This document shows positions 56,871 through 64,000 of a DNA stretch of 64,000 nucleotides, in pieces. The stretch is from Spirometra erinaceieuropaei (Eukaryota; Platyhelminthes; Cestoda; Diphyllobothriidea; Diphyllobothriidae). Each line of letters begins with the position of its first letter. Position 1 is the stretch's first letter. The stretch lies in NCBI GenBank assembly GCA_902702965.1, contig CACRXP010000032.1, positions 123,539 to 187,538 on the forward strand. Direction: 5' to 3'. The notes beneath the pieces are model-generated. The model was not told the DNA's origin, ran no database searches, and saw only the letters and a list, made by a program, of their open reading frames with translations. The position numbers and the translations under genes are program-made.

Positions 56871-57803
56871 ACCTGTCGACGACTGACTGGTTAACCGGCC
56901 TTTGAAGGGTGATGTACCAGGCTAAATTTGTTGCCGTGTCTCACACTACTGGGACTTAAGGACGACGTGCGTCATGGTTCAGCGAACCAGGATCCTCGAA
57001 GCCTTGTGTGCGCTGGCAGTTCACTGGCATCTGCATCGCTGCCCGAAGATGCGCTTGCAATCCCGCCGAGTATGCGGGTCGTGTACAGTAGGTGGGCTAA
57101 CTCGTGAAATGTCAACCGAAATTCCTAACTGCGTTTTCGTTCCGAAAAGGTTAATTAAGTAGGCTTGTAAAACTAGTCAGCCTGCAATACAAGTCTATGA
57201 TATTTCAGTTACTTCAGCATGCCGGCTTTTGAATGGACCTCCGTCCGGCTGCATGCAAAAACCATACTCTGAAAAAAAAACTACTTATGCAGCATGAATT
57301 TTTCTCATTGATTTTCGATTCCCCTATATCCAATTATATTTCATGGAGAACATGCATACAACTATTCATTCGTTTGCTCATTTCATGGAAACTTACGTCT
57401 TCTTCCAATCTTATACTCGAAGGAAGGGTATAATTTGGTTATCAAAAACCTTTCCAATTTCCGCATAATTTTGAACCCGACCTGCCGTTACACTTGCACT
57501 CAAGGTTTCACACATCTCTCTACGGTAGTAAAGGAGGGCCATATAGGGTTCATAAAATTAAGCAGTGGATTTGATCCATATTGTTAACTTTACAAGCCAC
57601 ATTGGTGAATGCAGAGATATGGCAACTTTATGGACGGCCACTTCCCGGTATTTAAAAGTCGCACAATAAGAAACTTTTTAAAACCGAATTATACTTTTCT
57701 TTTGAATATAAAATCGAAAGAAGAGGTGATTTTCTACCGAATAAGTAAAAGAATATATTTGAAGCATTTTGTCCCCGGTACGAAGCTGAAGTAGACAAGA
57801 ACG

Positions 57804-57832
57804 GCAGGATTTCGCAACTGCTCTTCAGCTGC
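57804..57832 (-). ncRNA. hammerhead-like motif lacking the helix III hairpin, minus strand
   Basis: Minus strand: GCAG, CTGAAGA, GC-AGTT-GC, GAAA, then directly TCCTGC. Compared with 58387-58433 the helix III hairpin is missing. Helix I (GCAG/CTGC) and all core bases are kept. Confidence 0.5.
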
Positions 57833-57892
57833 TTCCTGTCGCTTCATAAGAGAGATAACGAGTGAGAACAATACAACAGATTTGAATTCGTA

Positions 57893-58166
57893 AATTGGGC
57901 GAAAGCAAAGGCAGTTGGCAGCCAAGTCCATTGAGCACCTGCCCAAGTGGCTCTTTAGACAAGAAAATAAGATCCCGCGTTCCTCCATTTCGAAACACCT
58001 ACTTGATACTGGTCACACCGTCGACCTCAAAACTTCCTTCCGAGTACTTGTTCGGGCACGAAAAACTCGGACATTGCGTTACCTGGAGGCGGCCTTTATA
58101 CGACGAGTGAAACCAGATCTTTGTAAACAGTTGGAGCACGTAGTTAACCTAAAATTACCATGGTAG
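57893..58166 (+). pseudogene. GIY-YIG endonuclease C-terminal fragment
   Basis: An open 90-codon frame without its own start. It begins within the YIG motif (IGRKQRQLAAKSIEHLPKWL), then NKIPRSSISKHLLDTGHTVD, a RVLVRARKTRTLRYLEAAFI segment, and KPDLCKQLEHVVNLKLPW with stop. It resembles element B at 44240-44600. The first half of the nuclease, including its CxC pair and catalytic Tyr, is missing. The frame is surprisingly intact, suggesting recent insertion. Confidence 0.75.
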
Positions 58167-58386
58167 CCTCTAGCTCCATGATTCCCCCTGTCTCCTCTCA
58201 TTTTTTGCTCTTTAACGTTTCCCCGTTTTTTCACTTTCTTCCCCTACGGTGTTTGTGTAACTAACTTTATCGATTAGACAACTTTGCCCAAAACCCTGAC
58301 CTTGCTGTTTCTGCATCGATTTTCTGCACGAATTCAAATCTGTTGTATTGTTCTCACTCGTTATCTCTCTTATGAAGCGACAGGAA

Positions 58387-58433
58387 GCAGCTGAAGAGCA
58401 GTCGCGAAATCTTTTGGTACCAATAAATCCTGC
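58387..58433 (+). ncRNA. hammerhead ribozyme (best copy)
   Basis: All elements of a type I hammerhead are present. Helix I is GCAG (58387-58390) with CTGC (58430-58433). Core CTGAAGA (58391-58397) fits CUGANGA. Helix II is GC-AGTC-GC, with GAAA at 58406-58409. Helix III is UUGG-UA-CCAA, extended to the A-U closing pair with two mismatches. The cleavage-site U28-C29 gives predicted self-cleavage between 58429 and 58430. AATAAA lies in the 3' strand of helix III (58422-58427). Confidence 0.75.
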
Positions 58434-58859
58434 CGTTCTTGCCTACTTCAAATGAATATATATTTTTGTACATGTTTTCTATGAAATATAATTGGATTTC
58501 ACATGGCATCGAAAATCAATGAGAAAAGTTCATGCTATGTATGTAGTCGTTTTTTTCAGAGTGTAGTTTTTGCATGCAGTCGGAAGGAAGTTCATTCGAA
58601 AGCCGGCATCCTGAGGTAACTGAAATATGATACAATTCTGCTGCAGGCTGAAAACTTCTACAACCCTACCAAATTAATATTTTCGAAACGAAGACGCATT
58701 TCGGAATTACGGCTGACATTTCATGAGTTAGCCCACCTACTCTAGAGAGAAATATGCGCTGAGTGTTGTGGTGATTGACTTTACAAAGTCAACCTCACTC
58801 TCTTCTTACCCTCCCCGGGGCATCAGTCTTTTGTCCTGGCTGCCAGTCATCCTCTCCTA

Positions 58860-59150
58860 TTTCTGGCCCATTTCTGTCATTGATAAAAGTACTGATCAGT
58901 GTCCGTTGTGGGCCAGGGGATGTGGTGGCACGTCTAGGTGCGGGTCCGGTCGTGCCAGCCACCTGCGCCCTCTCCCGCCTCCAGTCTTCTTGTCTCTGTC
59001 TTGACAACGGGTCAAGGCTGGAGGGGAGAGAGAGTGCGGTAGATGCTATTCAAGTCCACACACGAAAGTCACCCTGCTGTGGAGCACATGGTGAGCAATG
59101 TCGACGACAACGGCCAAACTGCAATTGCGCTAATCTCATCGACCCTTTTA
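58860..59150 (+). repeat. GC-rich dispersed repeat R1, copy
   Basis: GTGCGGGTCCGGTCGTGCC, CCTGCGCCCTCTCCCGCCTC, TCTTCTTGTCTCTGTCTTGA, GCGGTAGATGCTATTCAAGT and GAGCACATGGTGAGCAATG. This is the longest copy with the next one at 59925-60190. Confidence 0.65.
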
Positions 59151-59924
59151 AATGGTACTGGGGATCTGGTATCCGAACATGCGGATTCCCGGACCCTCAT
59201 TATTACCAAAGAACGTGAAACAGCACGACCAGAATCTGAACTATCTTCGATTATACCGCATCTAACGAAGGAAGCGCAAAACATGCGTATCTTCAACAGG
59301 TGCACATATCGACCCTCCACCAGGCAAATAAACTGCAATAAACTCCGACTCTGGCGTTTACAACTGCAACATTGAGGTTTGCCTGCTTATGACTTACCTC
59401 ACCCCCGACAATTACGAATGACCTGCAATGTTTCCTTAAGAGAACTCTCCTAAAGGCGCTTATAGCAATTTTTAGATGCGTTTGATTTCGTGGAGGAATC
59501 AAAACCTGCACGATATCCACGAGGAATCTGCTGCCAACTGACTGCCGTGTACCGGTCTGAGTAAAAATATGCTAATGAATAGCATCGTCATCAGCAGTTA
59601 AAAAAGGCAAATAGCGACGCAGAAGTTAATCTGTGGAATCGTTTTTTTTTGAAACCACTAACCATATCCATGGTGCCTAGAATGTGGGTCAAAAGTCGTT
59701 TAAAGGGCCGTTTGTCCTGAAAACGGGTCACGCGCTAGATGCGCTGGACCAACCCGGGGAGGCCATATCGGATCCTGGCAGGCCTTATCGAAATGCGCGC
59801 GATAACTCATGCCAATATCTCGGGGTGCGGTTTCAGACCCAGTTGCCGGCAGACGTCGCGCACATTGTGATCTCTGCGGCCCTCCACGCTGTCGTTGTTA
59901 TTGTTGGTTAACATCCTGATTACT

Positions 59925-60190
59925 TGCTGCGTGGACCAGGGAGTGTGGGGTGGAGCTGAAAACTGCGGACTCGGCCGTGCCATCCACCTGCGCACCTACC
60001 CCCCCCCCGCCTCCGGCCTCCTTGACTCTGTTTTGATATCGTAGGAAGTGTGTGGGGTAGATGCTATGCAAGTCTACTTCCACTATGAACCAACTCACAC
60101 ACACACACAAGTCTCCGTGTCTGCTTCACCTGCTGTGAAGCACACGATGGCTATTCTCGGCAACGAGGGTCAAGCTGTCGATGAAGGACC
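59925..60190 (+). repeat. GC-rich dispersed repeat R1, copy
   Basis: GACTCGGCCGTGCCATCCAC, CCCGCCTCCGGCCTCCTTGA, GGTAGATGCTATGCAAGTCT, a short CA repeat, and TGAAGCACACGATGGC. Same order as 58860-59150. Confidence 0.65.
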
Positions 60191-61207
60191 GTTTTCGAGA
60201 AGTAAATGTTTTGATATGCTATACTGCGTCGATTAGCAGCTAAAGACAGACAGACGGACAAACTAGAATCACCTTGCTTTAGATGCAAAGTTCAGTAGGT
60301 AATTAAAGTTGCCGTACATTTGTGTGACCACAGAAAGCAGAAGTTCACCCAGAAATAGTAGGATTAGCCGAACGAAAAAGGCCAGTGTTTTAGGCGGCGT
60401 CGAAGTGTGAGGACGGCTTATCACCAATTGTTCGCTGAGTAGATGGCCTTTGCTGAATCCGTTAGAAGGCCGTTAAAGCCGACGGAACTGCCGATCTTCA
60501 CATGCTCGTTGTGATTGCGAAAACGAACAAATGAAATACGAATGCCATGCAGTTTCCGAACAACTAAGAGATGATAGAGGGCAGGATTCAGGCTTACTCG
60601 CGAATCCGGCCCCCGAAAGTTTCTGATGAAAGAGACTTTTATGGACACTAAGATACCGGTAGAAGCGTATTCGAAGTCTGAGGAACGACTTTGAACTACG
60701 GCTTTGATTATCAGTCGGTGTAAGAAGCGTTTCGTTTTACTTTGAAGCTACATTTTGGGCCCACGCGGGAAGTTGAGCAGTGAGGAATAATCGATAATCG
60801 ATAATTAGAAAGAAGAACTGAAAAATAATGCTTGCAGTAGCAACCGAGTTTACCTTGACTCGTAAATCAACGGGGATAGCATCATTCTTAGCTAAATTAC
60901 AGAGGCTTAACTCTCGAAGATCAGACAAGTTAAAAATCGGCATTTAGATGTCGTTCATTTTTGTCTGTGGATCTTTTCAAGGAGAAAGCGGTTCAAGACG
61001 ACAACGCTCCAAAAGAAGTTTTTTGTAAACCTCTTGTTCGCTTTATGCGTCTCCAATTCTTGCTTTTAGAGCGGCTGCGTCGCAAGTGCCAAAATTCAAA
61101 CCTTCACAATTTTGAGCAACCTTTACTTCCAAACGTCAAGGACTTCCGAAAATAATTCGGACATTCTGCTGACCAGGCAAGAGTGACTGAAATGGGTATT
61201 TATGACC
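60191..61207. other. no feature seen
   Basis: Short open frames on both strands without recognisable motifs, between an R1 repeat and a foldback element. Confidence 0.4.
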
Positions 61208-62204
61208 TACGGTAGATGTGATAACTCATGAAATGTCAACCAAAATTTCGAAATGCGTTCTCGTTTCGAAAAAATTAACTAAGTAGTGTTGAAAAACTAA
61301 TCATGATGCAGCATGAATCTAATATGATCCAGTTACCTTAGGGTGTCGGCTTTGAAAAAAACTTATTTTCAGTTACATGCAAGGTTTATACTCTGCAAAA
61401 AATGACTACTTAAGTAGCATGCAATTTTCATAATTGATTTTCGATGCCCTTGAAAATTCAGTTTTATTTCATGGAAAACATGCATAAAAATATTCCTTCT
61501 TTTACTCAATCGGTAGAAATTGGCGTCTTTTGCTAGGTTTATAGTCAAAGGATGGGCCTAATTCGGTTGTAAAAACGTTTCTAATTGTGAGATTTTTAAT
61601 ACCCTGAAATGGTCATTCTTAAAACTTCATGCATCTGCATTTACGAATGTGGCTTGTAAAGTTAACAATATTGCTGAAATCCACTGCTTAATTTTATGAA
61701 CCTCATATGGTCTCCTCTTAACACCGTAGAGAAATGCATAGTTTTCCGTACACGGAAAATATACAGCTTGTAGTTTTGAAACCCTGAATCTAAGTGCGAC
61801 GGTAGAGCGGGTTCAAAATTATTCGGGAATTGGAAAAGTTTTTTAAAACCGAATTATACTTTTATTTTGAGTATGAAATTAAAAGAAGACGTGATTTTCT
61901 ACCGAATAAGTAAAAGAATGAATATTCTAATGCATGTTTTCCATGAAATATAAAAGAATTTTCAAGGACATCGAAAATCAATGAGAAAATTGCATACTAT
62001 TTAAGTAGTCATTTTTTGCAGAGAATAGATCTTGGATGCAGTCGGAAATAAGTTCTTTCGAAAGCCGATACCCTGAGGTAACTGGATCATTATAAAACTA
62101 TGCTGCATCATGAGTAGTTCTATGACGATACTTAATTAATCTTTTCTAAACGAGAACGCATTTTGAAATTCCGGTTGACATTTCATGAGTTAGCACATTT
62201 GCAG
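61208..62204. mobile_element. foldback element copy I, complete
   Basis: About 1.0 kb. Left end TACGGTAGATGTGATAACTC; right end TGAGTTAGCACATTTGCAG. The arms mirror each other through AATGCGTTCTCGTTTCG, TACCTTAGGGTGTCGGCTTT, ATGACTACTTAAGTAGCATG and ATTTTCGATGCCCTTG, around a centre at about 61610-61800 with TGGCTTGTAAAGTTAACAAT and GTACACGGAAAATATACAGC. The most intact, uninterrupted copy here. No ORF. Confidence 0.8.
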
Positions 62205-62514
62205 TTCGTCAATGGAATCATGAGGGCCAATACCATGAAACTTCCCCTGACACACTGACCTGTTAACCTGACTTGACATCTCCGTATAGCCACGACACTC
62301 TGACGAGCCTGAACGTGAAGCTCACGTGTTTGGTCATTGATCCTGAAGAAGAACGCTCTAGCCATTGAGCAGACAGGAATATTGCTGTTGCGTTGTCGTT
62401 TACAGCTTGGATTTCGAAGTGGAGCATGTTGCTGAATGGCGGTTTACTGCATGACTAAGAAAACATCAGTTTATTAGAAAACAGGTTACTGTCGGATCAC
62501 CGGGATTCTCATCA

Positions 62515-62660
62515 CAATTCAGCCGTGGATTCCGACGATGTCAACCATGTGACCTACAGCGGGGTGGGCACAGGGACGATGACTTGGCTGATAATGATAA
62601 CAGACTTGCCCCGCATCTATCGCACCCTCTCTTTCCATCTGGACAGAGTCAATAGAAGCG
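62515..62660 (-). repeat. R1 repeat, minus-strand copy
   Basis: On the minus strand: GATGCGGGGCAAGTCTGTTA, then CATTATCAGCCAAGTCATCG and CCCACCCCGCTGTAGGTCAC, matching the 3' half of R1. Confidence 0.5.
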
Positions 62661-62727
62661 AAGAGACGAGTCTTAGGAAACAGTCTTGAAGAAGGAGGCA
62701 CGATTGTTGGGACAAGGGCTTTATGGG

Positions 62728-62765
62728 CCTGACGTTTCGAATTCCTGCTCGAACCCATCGTCAAA
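62728..62765 (-). ncRNA. hammerhead-like motif, minus strand (left of pair)
   Basis: Core TTGACGA (C3 changed to U), helix II GGGTTC/GAATTC with G-U pairs around GAGCAG, GAAA and palindromic ACGT, cleavage-type GTC, then AGGCCC. Confidence 0.55.
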
Positions 62766-62786
62766 GATAGAAGCCGATGATGATGC

Positions 62787-62826
62787 TCTGATGATGGGTT
62801 CGGGTAGCAACACGAAACGTCAGACT
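62787..62826 (+). ncRNA. hammerhead-like motif, plus strand (right of pair)
   Basis: Perfect core CTGATGA (62790-62796), helix II GGGTT/AACAC with one mismatch, GAAA, palindromic ACGT, GTC and AGAC, followed by AATAAAG. Confidence 0.6.
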
Positions 62827-62983
62827 AATAAAGCCCTTGTCCCAGCGATCGTGTTTCATTCTTCAAGAGTCAAGAAGACCAGAGGTGGAATCAGGTGCAG
62901 ATGTCTAACGTGGTGTAGGCCGGCACCTAGGGGCACTCCAGAAGTCGGCAAGATCAAATTTCGTAGCTGTACTTGTCAGGAGG

Positions 62984-63050
62984 TTAGTGGTTGGGGTTAG
63001 GGGTTAAGGCAAGTGTTAGGGGTTTGTGGCTAGGGGTTAGGAAGGGTCCC
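62984..63050 (+). repeat. G-rich TTAGGG-like degenerate tract
   Basis: GGTTGGGGTTAGGGGTTAAG, then TGTTAGGGGTTTGTGGCTAG and GGGTTAGGAAGGG. About seven GGTTAGG-like units with irregular spacing. Confidence 0.55.
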
Positions 63051-63861
63051 GTCTAATGCAGGTACGACTGCGAAATAAGATGCGACCCAGAAGTCTTATG
63101 CTGACTAATTTACGAAGTTTGTTCTCGAGCACGACAGGTAATGATACCTGGTCATAGAATCCGAAGTCGCTTACCAATCAGGGTCCTTTCCAAGTCCGAT
63201 TAGGATGTTCTTTGAGTAACGAGTACTTTTAGACGGCAGATAGCCAAAAAGTCTGATTTTTGAAGTCAAATAGCCCTGAGTGTCGGGCTTGCCGTAATTA
63301 TTCATCAGAGGTTCCGCAATACGAGTTCTTGCCGTCATTGAAATATATGTCTGTTTTCCGCGAAGTTCCCCATGTATGACTTCCAGTTAGGTGCGAACGA
63401 TCGGGACAAGGAAGAGGGACCTACCGACAAACCGGTTCATGGCCAGATTGCATATAATGAAAATGGCTATGTGTCCTATCTGCCCTACTGCTAGAGTAAA
63501 CTTGCGTTTGTTTAATGGCAACCTGTTTAGCCGAATGGGTTTCCGTTGAGTCGCAGGGGGCTTTCCAAAGTTCATCTCCAGTCATGCGCTTATGCGGCCC
63601 CTCCGCAAAACCTCGATCTCAGATGAAAACACCCGACTGGTTGGTATAGCCGGGGCTGCGCGTGACTGCACTTTAGGCGATTGCGTCCCGAAGTCATGTG
63701 TCCTGAATCGCAACTTGCATGGACTTCAGTAGTCAAATCACGCTATAATCACACAACCCGTCCTCCTTAGGCTTTGGTCTAGAAGGTACCGTAAAACAGG
63801 CTTGATATCTGCCGTCTGTCATAACACAGATTGAAACGCAAACAGGGCGCAGCCCGGAGGG

Positions 63862-64000
63862 TTAAAATTGGAATCCGACCTGTTTCATCGCCCTGAGGAA
63901 CAGGCTGCATTTGAGCGCACGAAACCTAGTTCCGCTGAAAGTGAATGTGGGAAAGTATGTCGGCTCAGTCGCATCTTCAGTAGAGGCTTTACAACGAACT
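63862..64000 (+). repeat. dispersed repeat R4, copy 2 (runs to window edge)
   Basis: TTAAAATTGGAATCCGACCT, CCCTGAGGAACAGGCTGC, CGCACGAAACCTAGTTCCGC. The same blocks as 19190-19340. CTGAGGA fits the hammerhead consensus CUGANGA, followed by GAAA after a stem-capable GCT...AGC, so it may be the terminus of a further Penelope-like family. Confidence 0.5.

Larger units (their letters stand above)
57766..58446 (+). mobile_element. mini Penelope-like element: GIY-YIG tail between inverted hammerhead arms
   Basis: Structure: left arm (57772-57890), a GIY-YIG coding tail (57893-58166), about 160 bp of 3' UTR-like sequence, and right arm (58329-58446). The arms are reverse complements: CGAATTCAAATCTGTTGTAT, TCTCACTCGTTATCTCTC, ATGAAGCGACAGGAAGCAGC. 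It sits cleanly inside a foldback element. It lacks any RT, so if it moved as such it depended on another Penelope-like element; otherwise it is a 5'-truncated insertion with a folded-back end. Confidence 0.75.
57084..58744. mobile_element. foldback element copy H, with a 680-bp Penelope-like insertion
   Basis: Left end TACAGTAGGTGGGCTAACTC, right end GAGTTAGCCCACCTACTCTA, perfectly complementary over most of 20 bp. Left-arm blocks (TTAATTAAGTAGGCTTGTAA, CATGCCGGCTTTTGAATGG, TAGTAAAGGAGGGCC, AAAGAAGAGGTGATTTTCTA) run to 57765. The right arm resumes at 58447 (TTTTTGTACATGTTTTCTATG) to the end. Without the insertion it is about 980 bp, like the other complete copies. Confidence 0.8.
62690..62862. 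repeat. head-to-head inverted pair of Penelope-like hammerhead termini
   Basis: The left arm, read on the minus strand, has GATGGGTTCGAGCAGGAATT, GAAACGTCAGG, ATAAAGCCCTTGTCCC and CAATCGTG. The right arm on the plus strand has the same blocks. The spacer is only about 20 bp. No RT or GIY-YIG sequence lies nearby, so this is a solo terminal pair. Confidence 0.75.

Noticed and set aside
62984..63050. Telomere
   Set aside because: TTAGGG-like units are irregular, few and internal, with unrelated sequence on both sides.

Overview
The window is eukaryotic, from a repeat-rich animal genome. It is most likely a flatworm, and probably a diphyllobothriidean tapeworm such as Spirometra or Dibothriocephalus. 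This rests on two intron-rich animal genes, TTAGGG-like G-rich tracts, and many decayed RTE, CR1-like and Penelope-like retroelements of the kind that fill those genomes. No database search was run, so the species is an inference. There is one 132-base assembly gap (46418-46549).

Two host genes can be reconstructed exon by exon. (1) On the minus strand, the 5' part of an EHBP1-like gene (EH-domain-binding protein with an N-terminal NT-C2 domain) starts at 14718. It has coding exons 14718-14560, 10135-9986, 6191-5974 and 1333-960, then runs off the left edge. All splice sites are canonical, all phases match, and 300 residues are recovered. (2) On the plus strand, a complete beta-carbonic anhydrase gene has exons 33667-33759, 34754-34984, 38971-39195 and 43237-43437. 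It encodes 249 residues and keeps the Cys-Asp-Arg and His-Cys active-site residues.

Almost everything else is mobile DNA in introns and intergenic sequence. It includes three RTE-like remnants (23760-25600; about 31300-32060 on the minus strand; 52915-56870, split by a Penelope-like insertion). There are CR1-like remnants (17640-18110, 18120-19110, 20480-23225, 27476-29060) and a separate LINE C-terminal fragment at 12134-12595. Penelope-like pieces lie at 26935-27340, 29145-30830, 36544-36990, 43690-45400, 53554-55590 and 57766-58446. There are also tRNA-headed SINEs, a 205-bp SINE-like element with an AATAAA tail, a GC-rich dispersed repeat, a family of about 1-kb foldback elements, and a 453-bp near-perfect palindrome with a 9-bp target duplication.

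The most striking feature is a concentration of about a dozen hammerhead-ribozyme-like motifs tied to the Penelope-like termini, many in head-to-head inverted pairs. The clearest is at 58387-58433, with all core residues and three helices. In three termini a TATAAATA-like box lies about 30-45 bp upstream of the hammerhead. In several families an AATAAA hexamer sits in helix III or just after the cleavage site. Hammerheads in Penelope-like elements are established knowledge; the inverted pairs, the TATA-hammerhead-AATAAA module and the nested mini-elements are worth following up.
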